Positions 21,262 through 32,018 of a DNA stretch of 64,000 nucleotides are shown piece after piece. Every line of letters starts with the position of its first letter. Within the stretch, counting starts at the first letter, position 1. The stretch covers positions 1 through 64,000 of the forward strand of contig JAOTOL010001016.1 of NCBI GenBank assembly GCA_034440575.1, read 5' to 3'. This DNA is from Imbricaverruca yamaguchii (taxonomy: Eukaryota; Arthropoda; Thecostraca; Neoverrucidae). The position numbers and the translations under genes are program-made. The notes under the pieces were generated by a model, which saw only the letters and a list, made by a program, of their open reading frames with translations, was not told the origin of the DNA and made no database searches.

Positions 21262-21560
21262 TCATGCTGGGGTGACTTCATGAACCAGGATGCTATCGCT
21301 AAGCAGAGCTTGTTGCGTGAATCCTGGCCCCACCACCCAATCCATGAATTCCAGTTCGACGGCAGGATTTTGACCGAAAGTTCAACGTGCCGTCACTGCA
21401 CCGACACGGCCGCCTGGTAGCTTGTCCCCGGCCTTACTGGGCCAGCTGCCAGCTGACCCTCCCAGCCGGGGGCTAAATGCGAGCGCATGAAGCGACTCAA
21501 ACCCGGTGTCGCCAGGACAGGGGAGACCAGTGCAGGCCAGCGCTTTAAAGTGAAAATAGG
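21262..21560 (-). mobile_element. tRNA-derived SINE (second family), copy 1
   Basis: On the - strand it shares with 37180-37495 the blocks GCGCTGGCCTGC, TCTCCCCTG, GCGCTCGCATTTAGCCCCC and GGGAGGGTC. The tRNA-like head (GTGGCTCAGTTGGTTAGAGC in the better copy) is degraded here to tttaaagcgctggcc. Both copies lie just downstream of a Gly/Tyr/Arg-coding segment. Confidence 0.65.
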
Positions 21561-22163
21561 GCAATAGTTCTTGTCTTGTACTGTAATTTGCATACGATAG
21601 AGAATGTGTTCATAGCCAATTGCATGACTCTGTTGCCAATTTTTCTCATATAAGCACCTGATCGTCCATTAAATGCACTTCAAGGACATTTTACACCTTT
21701 GTCACTGGCAAGATCATGATTATGGGATGGGATGGCATATCGTAGCCATTGTCAGACATAAAGGAAACAAGAAAATTAGTATACGCTTAATTCTCTCCGA
21801 CTGCCTGCCATATATACTTGTTTCCATTCATCTTTGCAATCATTTGACTTTTCGTCCTTCTTACTTTACCCTCGATTACATTTTGCTATTGGACTTTTGG
21901 TCTGCTGACTTTTTCACTTCTGACCTGCGGCCAGAAGTGAAAATTGAGTCATACACCTCACTCTGACTGGATGTCAGAACTCATGACAGAACGCGGCACC
22001 GAAAATTGTCCTACGTAATGTTAATGTATTCCTAAAATTGTCGGGATAGAAGCATCTACGAAGCCAGGAGTTGCACCCGGGCTCCTGCCTCGGGCCCATC
22101 ATGCCATCCAGTTCAGCACCAACGCAAACTAGTCTGATTACCAATCCATCAGTGTCGCTGCAG
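21561..22163. other. Unique sequence
   Basis: AT-rich stretch with no recognised gene. It ends at an acceptor (atcagtgtcgctgcag) for the exon at 22164. Confidence 0.4.
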
Positions 22164-22305
22164 CGAAGCACGCAGTGGCTACGACGGCCCGGGCCGGAGC
22201 TACAACAAATACTGGAACGGCCATGGTCAGGGCTACGGCCGTGCCGTGCCGTATCCTGCGGACTACGGCCAGGACGCCGGCTACGGCTCTGACGACTGCT
22301 GCTGA
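22164..22305 (+). CDS. Second glycine/tyrosine-rich 3' exon, Cys-Cys C-terminus
   Basis: Follows a good acceptor (cagtgtcgctgcag) and encodes EARSGYDGPGRSYNKYWNGH, then GQGYGRAVPYPADYGQD, ending AGYGSDDCC and TGA. Composition and the GYG/GYD motifs resemble the exon ending at 21138, 1.0 kb upstream on the same strand. The paired cysteines at the extreme C-terminus are distinctive. It could be the last exon of a paralogous small secreted protein or an alternative last exon of the same gene. No matching polyadenylation signal is obvious. Function unknown. Confidence 0.55.
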
Positions 22306-23526
22306 GGAAGGTTTGGTCCGTGGAGGACTTCACATTATCACTGCCTTATCACGCCTCGTCAACGGTGTGCAAAACATATCGAATACCGATATGTGCCAGT
22401 CATGCTGCTGCTATTGCCCTGCTGTTTACGAATACACAGGGAAAAAGGCAAGTCCAGTTTATCGGCATACACATCGCATGAAATGTCCGCTTTTACGTGG
22501 CTGAACCGATTGCATTGCCAATTCACGAGCTCTGTGACAGACATTTCATATGTGACCTCGTAAAGCCTTCAGACACCACGGTGTTCAGCGAAGTATGTGC
22601 ATGTTCCACAGTCGTTGTTTCGAACTGGCTTGTGTGACTTTTGCGTCGTCCTCATGAGGAAATGGTCGCAGTGCTGCAGTGTTGAAGTGCTGCTGTGAAC
22701 AGTAGCATGCCGACAGACGGCCTGCCAACCTGCCAACCCGCCAACCTGCCAAAGTGACCGCCAAACCACAACGACTGGAATGAAGCCGACCAAGCTGCAA
22801 AGCCACCCCACTGGTTGGGGCTCAGCAGATATTTTTTGTCGTTTTACTTTTATCCTCGCATATTTTTTCCTATTGGACTTTTCATCCTTTCACTTTTTCA
22901 TGTTTTGACCTGGGTCGGAGGTGAAAATTTGTCTTACATGATATGTAAGACGACCTCTCAAAGCACACCAACACTGATGCAGACAGGTAGGTACATAGCT
23001 GGATAAGGCAACAGCCACGGGAAGTTGAAGAAGGATGAAGCAACGAAGGAAATGAATGCGTATCTAGTGCATCCAGCTGCAACTTTTCGATATCGCCTGG
23101 TTAAAAAGGGAAGTTAAAAACGACAACAATAAGGATGCTTCTGAATGCGGTGAACATTTTAAAACGTTTTGATGTACTCAGTGGTGGCTTCGAACAGCGT
23201 GCTCTTAATTCACCTCTACAATTCCGATTCGAACGATAACTGCGCAGTTGGTGCATATGCCTCGGTCGGTGATAACGCTATGGTCGGCGATTACGCTTCC
23301 GTCGGCGATGACGCTATGCAATTGCGCCATCACATTTTGCGGACGGCTGACAAAAAAAACCCATTGAAAGATGATCGATTCAGAGAGGTGGGTGGCAATA
23401 CGTGCACGGCCCTAGAGTGTACATGGGGTCGTGCCCCCAGGGCCAGTGTCGAAGCTCGGCGCATCGGGACATTATTGAAGGGAAGCCGGCTCGCACAGGA
23501 GCACGCTTGTCACCACTCCTGGTGGC
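22306..23526. other. Unique sequence before the 14-bp array
   Basis: Contains a short GCCAACCTGCCAACCCGCC run (about 22725-22755) and a triple GTCGGYGATRACGCTATGR motif (about 23265-23318). No gene family recognised. Confidence 0.4.
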
Positions 23527-25029
23527 ATGCCACGGGCACCACGGGCAGCATGCCACGGGCAGCATGCCACTGGCAGTATGTCACGGGCAGCATGCCACGG
23601 GCAGTATGTCACGGGCAGTATGCCACGGGCAGCATGCCACGTGCAGCATGCCACGGGCAGTGTGACACAGGCAGTATGCCACGGGCAGCATGCCACGGAC
23701 AGTGTGTGACACGGGCAGCATGCCACGGGCAGTATGCCACGGACAGTGTGTGACACGGGCAGCATGCCACGGGCAGCATGCCACTGGCAGTATGTCACGG
23801 GCAGCATGCCACGGGCAGCATGCCACGGGCAGTATGCCACGGGCAGCATGCCACGTGCAGCATGCCACGGGCAGTATGCCACGGGCAGCATGCCACGGGC
23901 AGTGTGACACAGGCAGTATACCACGGGCAGCATGCCACGGGCAGTATGCCACGGGCAGCATGCCACGGGCAGCATGCCACGTGCAGCATGCCACGTGCAG
24001 CATGCCACGGGCAGTGTGACACAGGCAGCATGCCACGGGCAGCATGCCACGGGCAGCATGTCACGGGCAGCATGTCACGGGCAGTATGCCACGGGCAGTA
24101 TGTCACGGGCAGCATGCCACGGGCAGCATGCCACGGGCAGCATGCCACGGGCAGCATGCCACGTGCAGCATGCCACGGGCAGTGTGACACAGGCAGTATG
24201 CCACGGGCAGCATGCCACGGGCAGCATGCTACGGGCAGCATGCCACGGGCAGTATGCCACGGGCAGCATGCCACGTGCAGCATGCCACGGGCAGTGTGAC
24301 ACAGGCAGCATGCCACGGGCAGTATGCCACGGGCAGCATGCCACGGGCAGTGTGACACAGGCAGTATGCCACGGGCAGCATGCCACGGGCAGCATGCCAC
24401 GGGCAGTGTGACACAGGCAGTATACCACGGGCAGCATGCCACGGGCAGTATGCCACGGGCAGCATGCCACGGGCAGCATGCCACAGGCAGCATGCCACGG
24501 GCAGTATGCCACGGGCAGCATGCCACGGGCAGTGTGACACAGGCAGTATGCCACGGGCAGCATGCCACTGGCAGTATGCCACGGGCAGCATGCCACGGGC
24601 AGCATGCCACGGGCAGCATGCCACGGGCAGCATGCCACGGGCAGCATGCCACGGGCAGTGTGACACAGGCAGCATGCTACGGGCAGCATGCCACGGGCAG
24701 CATGTCACGGGCAGCATGCCACGGGCAGTGTGACACAGGCAGCATGCTACGGGCAGCATGCCACGGGCAGTATGCCACGGACAGTGCGTGACACGGGCAG
24801 CATGCCACGGGCAGTATGCCACGGGCAGTATGCCAGGGGCAGCATGCCACGGCAGCATGCCACGGGCAGCATTCCACGGGCAGCATGCCACGGACAGCAT
24901 GCCACGGGCAGCATGCCACGGGCAGCATGCCACGGGCAGCATGCCACGGGCAGCATGCCACGGGAAATATGCCACGGGCAGCATGCCACGGGGAGCATGC
25001 CACGGGCAGCATGCTGCCCGTGGCATGCT
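23527..25029. repeat. 14-bp minisatellite CATGCCACGGGCAG
   Basis: About 105 units with interspersed variants (TGTGACACAGGCAG, TATGCCACGGGCAG, CATGTCACGGGCAG) at irregular spacing. It ends with one inverted unit, giving a 34-nt perfect palindrome at 24995-25028. All six frames yield MPRAACHGQ- or HAARGMLPV-like artefacts. Confidence 0.96.
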
Positions 25030-25104
25030 GGCATGCCCTCTTCATATTTCAAGTGAGGCCTACTCGAGCCAGAAGTCTTCTGGACGGTTGGGCCACCTCC
25101 TGCA

Positions 25105-25712
25105 CGAGTACGTTCAGTGTGTTCGAGTGTGTACAGCCGGTGTACGCTGTGTTAGAGTGTGCACAGTGGGTGCACGCTGTGTTAGAGTGTGTACAGTGGG
25201 TGTACGCTGTGTTAGAGTGTGTACGGTGGGTGTACGCTGTGTTAGAGTGTGTACAGTGGGTGTACGCTGTGTTAGAGTGTGTACAGTGGGTGTACGCTGT
25301 GTTGTACAATGGGTGTACGCTTTGTTCGAGTGTGTACACTGGGTGTACGCTGTGTTAGAGTGTGTACAGTGGGTGTACGCTGTGTTAGAGTGTGTACAGT
25401 GGGTGTACACTGTGTTAGAGTGTGTACAGTGGGTGTACGCTGTGTTAGAGTGTGTACAGTGGGTGTACGCTGTGTTAGAGTGTGTACAGTGGGTGTACGC
25501 TGTGTTAGAGTGTGTACAGTGGGTGTACACTGTGTTAGAGTGTGTACAGTGGGTGTACGCTGTGTTAGAGTGTGTACAGTGGGTGTACGCTGTGTTAGAG
25601 TGTGTACAGTGGGTGTACGCTGTGTTAGAGTGTGTACAGTGGGTGTACGCTGTGTTCGAGTGTGTACAGTGGGTGTACGCTGTGTTAGAGTGTGTACAGT
25701 GGGTGTACGCTG
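25105..25712. repeat. 30-bp minisatellite GTGTACGCTGTGTTAGAGTG...
   Basis: About 20 units, each with two related halves (GTGTACGCTGTGTTAGA and GTGTGTACAGTGG). Being a multiple of three it gives long open frames on both strands (VRCVRVCTVG and THSNTAYTHC), which I reject as genes. It abuts the right arm of the first inverted duplication. Confidence 0.95.
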
Positions 25713-26280
25713 TGATAGGGACGTGAAATGAATGACTGCTGGATGACTGTTCATGTGTCTGTGACAAGTGAAATGTAGTTCGACTGTTGCGCCCCGAATC
25801 TGCCGGCTGCCTGTGTGCCGCGCGGTACAGCATGTCTGCCGGAAGTGGATCGGTCGGCGCTGTGATACCGGACGGGGCGCGCGCAGTCAGCAGGATTCTC
25901 GCGGGGCGGCCGAGGCTCACAGACGACTCTGGAGTCATAGAATGTCTGAGTCAGAGACAGGGCGACGCGCAGCAGGGTGACGATCAGGTGGCCCTGGCAT
26001 GGGGCCAAGGGCGGTGGCCCTGGCATGAGGCCAATGGCGGTGGCCCCGAGGTTATATAGGCGCCGAACGAGATGGATCGCTCTCATTCTCATTCGGACTC
26101 AGACACTTGTCGCCGGGGCTTGCGCCCGAACAGGTCGCCGGCACCGGCCAGCCGCCCGGACTCACCACTTCAAGTATGTCCGGGACTCTGAATGCGAATG
26201 CGAATCCGATGAGCAGGCCGGATGACCAGCAGAGCAGAGCCACTGGCTGTGTGGCCGATGACCTGAGGCCACTCGCCCAC

Positions 26281-26361
26281 CTAGCTGGGTGGTGTGGGAG
26301 GCGGGTATTGGCTCTGGTAGGTGACGACAAAGGTGCGAATCTCCATCGGGTTCAGGGTCAC
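26281..26361 (-). CDS. Duplicated alpha-mannosidase terminal exon
   Basis: An inverted copy of the exon at 14767-14847: VTLNPMEIRTFVVTY, then QSQYPPPTPPS and stop, with the same acceptor (gttctccattctcag). One residue differs (Val for Ala). With only the last two exons present in this orientation, and the upstream ones absent between 29.8 kb and the window end, this is a partial gene duplicate. Open frames and splice sites are nevertheless preserved, which suggests a recent event. Confidence 0.88.
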   Translation of the reverse strand: MTLNPMEIRTFVVTYQSQYPPPTPPS

Positions 26362-26857
26362 CTGAGAATGGAGAACGGAGCTTACTGCGGTGTCACATGA
26401 GCCGCATGTCGAAGCTAAGCACGATATGATTGTCGGATATTGTGGTTCGTTTTCAAGACGCGACGCTAGATGAAGAGGAGCCACATTTGGAACAGCAATA
26501 CTGATAATAAGAGCATTAATGCTAATATTTATAAATAAGGGAAATACCTTGATTTAACAACGCTAACACAATGGACTTCGCCTCAAGGATTTGTATTGGC
26601 GTTCATTAATTGCGTTGCAGATCCATTGTCGTTAGGTAATGAGGTGTTAGGCTAGTGAGGAAAATCTCTAACTTCGGTCACCTTTCCGTGTTGTATCACA
26701 GAGTGGCAGTACTTCAACAATTATTGTGAGGTCATGTGGTGCTAGGGTAGTGAGGAAGATTTCTAACTTCACTTCCCAGCAAAGTACTCTGGATGACAAG
26801 TTCAGGAGAGGGTCGCTTTTCTCCAGTCCTGATCCAGTCAGCGGCCGTGGATCGCAG

Positions 26858-27740
26858 GTCACAGCCATATCTCACAGGCCACAGTCATATCTCACAGGTT
26901 ACAGTCATATCTCACAGGTCACAGTCATATCTCACAGGTCACAGTCATATCTCACAGGTCACAGGCATATCTCACAGGTCACAGCCATATCTCACAGGTT
27001 GCAGCCATATCTCACAGGTCACAGCCATATCTCACAGGTTGCAGCCATATCTCACAGGTCACAGCCATATCTCACAGGTTGCAGTCATATCTCACAGGTC
27101 ACAGTCATATCTCACAGGTCACAGCCATATCTCACAGGTCACAGCCATATCTCACAGGTTACAGCCATATCTCACAGGTCACAGGCATATCTCACAGGTT
27201 GCAGTCATATCTCACAGGTCACAGTCATATCTCACAGGTTACAGCCATATCTCACAGGTCACAGGCATATCTCACAGGTTGCAGTCATATCTCACAGGTC
27301 ACAGTCATATCTCACAGGTCACAGTCATATCTCACAGGTAACAGTCATATCTCACAGGTCACAGTCATATCTCACAGGTCACAGTCATATCTCACAGGTT
27401 GCAGTCATATCTCACAGGTTACCGCCACATCTCACAGGTCACAGTCATATCTCACAGGTCACAGGCATATGTCACAGGTCACAGTCATATCTCACTGGTT
27501 ACAGCCATATCTCACAGGTCACAGTCATATCTCACAGGCCACAGTCATATCTCGCAGGCCACAGTCATATCTCACAGGTCACAGCCGCATCTCACAGGTC
27601 ACAGTCATATCTTACAGGTCACAGTCATATCTCACAGGTCACAGGCATATGTCACAGGTCATAGCCACATCTCACAAGTCAATCATATTTCACAGGTCAC
27701 AAACATCTCACAGGTCACAGTCATATATAAAAAGTCACAG
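26858..27740. repeat. 20-bp minisatellite, expanded arm copy
   Basis: About 44 units of ACAGTCATATCTCACAGGTC, the reverse complement of the array at 8236-8435, degrading at the distal end. The Ser/His/Gln/Tyr-rich frames are artefacts. Confidence 0.95.
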
Positions 27741-27925
27741 TCATCTCGCAGGAAAATGTGATATCTTACAGGTCACATGCCAAATTTCGCAGGTTAGGGA
27801 CCAAACATCCAGGTTACAAGCCACACGTCATAGGTACAGGTCAAAAGTCGGGGCTTATGGAGTTCAGATAGAATATAATGGTCTACAGCTTAGACCACAT
27901 GCCTTGGGTCACAGATCATTTGGTG

Positions 27926-28090
27926 GTGGTGGTGGTTGTGACTTTACGATGCACTCAGCGGCTGAGGCCATGTGACGTCGCCTGCCTCTCACCCTGGCAG
28001 GAAGGGCGGGCGCCGCGGGTATTATCGGACCCCCGTACCTCTGGTATGTCAGACGCTCGGCTTAACCACCGAGCTACCGACGCCCGTCAC
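27926..28090 (-). mobile_element. tRNA-derived SINE, inverted-arm copy
   Basis: The counterpart of the SINE at 7810-7974, with the same (GGT)n/(ACC)n terminus and GGGCGTCGGTAGCTCGGTGG head. The flanking host sequence is also shared, so the insertion predates the duplication. Confidence 0.8.
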
Positions 28091-28204
28091 AGACCATTTG
28101 CCCAAGGTCACAATTCACACGCCAGGGTCCCAGATCACGTGTTAATAGTCACGTGCCGCACGCCAATGGCCAGAGGCTGCGTGCCGAGGGCCTCAGCTCA
28201 GGCG

Positions 28205-28913
28205 TCGAGGGTCACCACAGGTGGCAGGGCCCAGGCGGCGGAACCCACCAAGAGCGGGTCGAGGGTCACCACAGGCGGCAAACAGGTAGCGGAACCCACC
28301 AAGAGCGGATCGAGGGTCACCACAGGAGACAGGATCCAATAAGAGCGGGTCCAGGGTCACCATAGGTGGCGGAACCCACCGAGAGCGGGTCGAGGGTCAC
28401 CGTAGGTGGCGGCACCCACCAAGAGCGGGTTGAGGGTCACCATAGGTGGCGGAACCCACCAAGAGCGGGTTGAGGGTAACCATAGGTGACAGAACACAGG
28501 TGGCAGGGCCCACCAAGAGCGGGTCGAGGGTCACCACAGGTAGCGGGACCCACCAAGAGCGGGTCGAGGGTCACCACAGGTGGCAGGACCCATCGAGAGC
28601 GGGTCGAGGGTCATCATAGTTGGCGGGACCCACCGAGAGCGGGTCGAGCGTCACCATAGGTGGCGGGACCCACCGAGAGCGGGTTGAGGGTCACCATAGG
28701 TGGCAGGACCCATCGAGAGCGGGTCGAGGGTCATCACAGGTGGCGGGACCCACCGAGAGCGGGTCGAGGGTCACCATAGGTGGCGGGACCCACCGAGAGC
28801 GGGTTGAGGGTCACCATAGGTGGCAGGACCCATCGAGAGCGGGTCGAGGGTCATCATAGGTGGCGGGACCCACCGAGAGCGGGTCGAGGGTCACCACAGG
28901 TGGCAGGACCCAC
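28205..28913. repeat. 40-bp minisatellite, inverted-arm copy
   Basis: About 18 units of the reverse complement of the 6387-7705 array (ACCCACCGAGAGCGGGTCGA core). It ends exactly at the donor of the duplicated exon, so the donor-phased arrangement is kept in both arms while unit number differs. Confidence 0.93.
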
Positions 28914-29096
28914 CGAGAGCGGGTCGTCGGCCAGCCGCGTGTTGCGGTACACCTCGCCGGCGGCTCGGCGGAAGTTGGCCGGCAGCCGGTTGGACTGCAC
29001 GTGCTGCCAGTGGAGGCGGCTGATGTCCTGCAGCGGACGGTCAGCGGACAGACCGAACTCCTGCACGCCGGTGATGTTGAGCGTCGTGAACAGGTC
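28914..29096 (-). CDS. Duplicated alpha-mannosidase penultimate exon
   Basis: An inverted copy of 6204-6386: DLFTTLNITGVQEFGLSADR through to LADDPLS with no stop. The acceptor (gctctccag) and donor (gtgggt) are kept. The protein sequence appears identical to the + strand copy. It could splice to the exon at 26281-26361, but no upstream mannosidase exon is visible beyond 29.1 kb on this strand, so it is a truncated duplicate. Confidence 0.88.
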
Positions 29097-29216
29097 CTGG
29101 AGAGCAGACGGTTGTCAGCCAGACGGACCAACGGTGGACGCGCCGGAGGCGGTGGCATCACAACACCGTCACGCGTCACGGAACGGGCAAAGCGATCCCA
29201 CCGCAGCGACGTCGTC

Positions 29217-29394
29217 GTTTGTTTGTAGGACGGTTCTCGACCAAGTTTATGTACGATCACGGCTAATGGCGCTGCCCGCACTGTTTCGCCGGTGGCCGCG
29301 AGACTGGGAAGTTTCCCGAATGGTGCGAGTGTTGAACCCGGGACCTTTGTAACCAAGAGCTCAGCACCTTAACCACTCGGCCATACCTGCCCCA
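29217..29394 (-). mobile_element. tRNA-derived SINE (Ser/Leu-type), inverted-arm copy
   Basis: The counterpart of 5907-6090, with A-box-like and B-box-like elements on the - strand (ggtatggccgagtggttaag; gggttcaacactcgcacc). Confidence 0.68.
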
Positions 29395-29429
29395 CTGTGG
29401 CAACGTCTTCGCGCTAATCGACGGGCAGG

Positions 29430-29733
29430 GGTCGGCACAGCGGAGACGTCGGCCCCGAGCAGGCGTCAGCACAGCGGAGACGTCGGCCCCGAGCAGGCGT
29501 CAGCACAGCCGAGACGTCGGCCCCGAGCAGGCGGCAGCACAGCGGAGACGTCGGCCCCGAGCAGGCGTCAGCACAGCGGAGACGTCGGCCCCGAGCAGGC
29601 GTCAGCACAGCCGAGACGTCGGCCCCGAGCAGGCGTCAGCACAGCCGAGACGTCGCCCCGAGCAGGCGTCAGCACAGCCGAGACGTCGCCCCGAGCAGGC
29701 GTCAGCACAGCCGAGACGTCGCCCCGGCGCCCA
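29430..29733. repeat. 34-bp minisatellite, single-copy in the other arm
   Basis: Nine units beginning GCGTCAGCACAGCGGAGACG and continuing TCGGCCCCGAGCAG, with the last three lacking one G. The left arm carries only one version of this sequence (about 5838-5885), so the array arose or collapsed after the duplication. Confidence 0.92.
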
Positions 29734-29805
29734 GCTGATGAATATAACTGCTGCCGAAACGTCATTCCGACGCCAAATACTATCACAGAACTGTGGTCAA
29801 ATTTG

Positions 29806-29984
29806 GCGTGGTACAGATGTTTTCTATCGAAATGACTCCATTCTGTTTATTAGCGTCGAGCATACCTACGTGAAATACTGTGCTTTTGGTGGTAATCTCC
29901 GTCATGATGTAATTGTTTTCACTTGTAGCATCCGAAATCGAGCTCTTTATGATATATAAATTATTTGCCGCTCGGGCGAGGGAC
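29806..29984. other. Unique sequence beyond the right arm
   Basis: Short non-repetitive stretch without a recognised feature, between the duplication edge and the next interspersed repeat. Confidence 0.4.
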
Positions 29985-31120
29985 ATATCACTTCATCAAT
30001 ATCACTCGATATCCTTTCCTCGATGATTAGAAATACAACAGTCGAAAGCTACATTGATGTTTGTATGTATTCGGGTTCAACCCCTCGTCGAACCACAAAT
30101 CATAAGCAATACCAACTAACAGTTGAGTTTTCACTGCCATACTTTATTATCCATGTCGATGACATGCCTTGCTAGGCATAGGCTTTTTGATTCAGGAGAC
30201 GCCTTAACCAGCGCCGTCTTCAACCGCCCACTCCCTCAGGGTTTTCGCGGATAGTGAACGAACGGCGCGGGGCAGCGCACCAAAATTTGGCATATCCTTT
30301 CCCACAACAATTTGGCATGCTGTTTCAAAAGTTTTAATTCAGATCATCTAGGGTTAACGAGTTAGTCAAGGTCAAGTGAGGTCACCTCCAAAACGTTCAA
30401 CCAGTCGTCACGGTTTAACGAATACATTGCGTGAGACGAAATGTACGACCCTCAATATACCAGGAGGTGCTGGGTTTACTCAACATCAAAGTAGCGTTAG
30501 GGATCATGCTATATTACTCAACGTTTCGGCCAGGGGCCATCACTCCTGATGATGGCCCCTGGCCGAAACGTTGAGTAATATAGCATGATCCCTAACGCTA
30601 CTTTTGATGTTGAGTAAACCCAGCACCTCCTGGTATATTGAGGGTCGTACATTTCGTCTCACGCAATGTCTAAAACCCAGGAGCATCTAAGAGCCATTCT
30701 TCGTTGTATTAATTAACGAATACATATACTTTAGCGTACCTTTCAGCGTTTGCTCATCTTTATGGATGCAACAAAACGTACGAGAGGAATTTTGTTTTTG
30801 TTTGTTTTTATTACTTATTTTTGCATATTGGTCTATTAGATTTCAAATCGAAGATTATGGCTAAAGTTAACATTTTTATGAGAGCAAGTTGACTTCCAAC
30901 AGCCTTTCTCGGTCTGCTCTACCCATTAGAAAGGAAAATAAAAGAAGACTTGAAAACTCAAAATTTTAAACTTTCAGAAAAATGGGGGAAACGTTATGGC
31001 CCTGGTTGATTTCGCTGTCCTTTTCTGATTGCAAATAACTTTTTCCTTTTGTTCAAATATCAAATACCAAAATAAACTCTCCAGAGCCAAAAACATAATG
31101 CAAGTCGTGAAAAGTCGTGA
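29985..31120 (+). repeat. Interspersed repeat 'IE', copy B
   Basis: Shares the order of landmarks seen in copy A (4491-5440), interrupted by a palindromic insertion at 30428-30712. It stops at AAAGTCGTGAAAAT, immediately before the left edge of the second inverted duplication. Confidence 0.8.
30428..30712. mobile_element. Palindromic insertion with 13-bp target duplication
   Basis: It sits between two exact copies of TTAACGAATACAT (30415-30427 and 30713-30725) inside copy B of the interspersed repeat. The first 240 nt form a near-perfect palindrome (30426-30667, centre about 30546) with arms near 119 nt. A 45-nt unpaired tail (ctaaaacccaggagc...) follows. The right arm carries CTGATGATGGCCCCTGGCCG followed by AAACG. 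A folded-back or inverted-terminal retroelement remnant, possibly Penelope-like, would fit; this is inference. Confidence 0.8.
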
Positions 31121-31149
31121 AAATACTGCGAAGCGCGATATAGGAGGGA

Positions 31150-32018
31150 CCGTGGAAGGGGACCGGGGAAGGGGACCGAGGAAGGGGACCGGGGAAGGGG
31201 ACCGGGGAAGGGGACCGGGGAAGGGGACCGTGGAAGGGGACCGGGGAAGGGGACCGGGGAAGGGGACCGGGGAAGGGGACCGGGGAAGGGGACCGGGGAA
31301 GGGGACCGGGGAAGGGGACCGGGGAAGGGGACCGGGGAAGGGGACCGGGGAAGGGGACCGGGAGGGGGAAGGGGACCGGGGAAGGGGACCGGGGAAGGGG
31401 ACCGGGGAAGGGGACCGGGGAAGGGGACCGGGGAAGGGGACCGGGGAAGGGGACCGGGGAAGGGGACCGGGGAAGGGACCGGGGAAGGGGACCGGGGAAG
31501 GGGACCGGGGAAGGGGACCGGGGAAGGGGACCGGGGAAGGGGACCGGGGGAGGGGACCGGGGAAGGGGACCGGGGAAGGGGACCGGGGAAGGGGACCGGG
31601 GGAAGGGGACCGGGGGAAGGGGACCGGGGAAGGGGACCGGGGAAGGGGACCGGGGAAGGGGACCGGGGAAGGGGACCGGGGAAGGGGACGGGGGAGGGGG
31701 CCGGGGAAGGGGGACGGGGGAGGGGGACCGGGGAAGGGGACCGGGGAAGGGGACCGGGGAAGGGGACCGGGGAAGGGGACCGGGGAAGGGGACCGGGGAA
31801 GGGGACCGGGGAAGGGGACCGGGGAAGGGGACCGGGGAAGGGGACCGGGGAAGGGGACCGGGGAAGGGGACCGGGGAAGGGGACCGGGGAAGGGGACCGG
31901 GGAAGGGGACCGGGGAAGGGGACCGGGGAAGGGGACCGGGGAAGGGGACCGGGGAAGGGGACCGGGGAAGGGGACCGGGGAAGGGGACCGGGGAAGGGGA
32001 CCGGGGAAGGGGACCGGC
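31150..32018. repeat. 13-bp G-rich minisatellite GGGGAAGGGGACC
   Basis: About 66 units, with all purines but CC on the + strand. Each 23 nt holds four G4 runs separated by 2-3 nt, meeting the usual G-quadruplex pattern many times over. Frames through it look like Gly/Arg/Lys or Pro/Ser-rich proteins on either strand, which is an artefact. An inverted copy is at 53354-53935. Confidence 0.95.

Larger units (their letters stand above)
25718..29805 (-). repeat. Right arm of inverted duplication 1
   Basis: Inverted relative to 5768-16390 and lacking its LINE and the 0.99-kb segment at 14931-15922. It carries inverted copies of the last two mannosidase exons, two SINEs and the 40-bp and 20-bp arrays. 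A 34-bp array at 29430-29733 corresponds to a single-copy sequence in the left arm. Homology ends at 25718 (atagggacgtgaaatg) and 29805 (gtggtcaaatttg). About 200 bp at 26640-26855 has no partner in the left arm. Confidence 0.92.

Noticed and set aside
23527..25029. Regular direct repeats that might suggest a CRISPR array
   Set aside because: Units are contiguous 14-mers with no unique spacers; this is a minisatellite in a eukaryotic genome. The same applies to all other arrays in the window.
30540..30590. A confirmed hammerhead ribozyme
   Set aside because: CTGATGA and GAAAC are correctly ordered around a 4-bp stem, but no proper stem III with the cleavage triplet could be drawn; kept only as a hypothesis.
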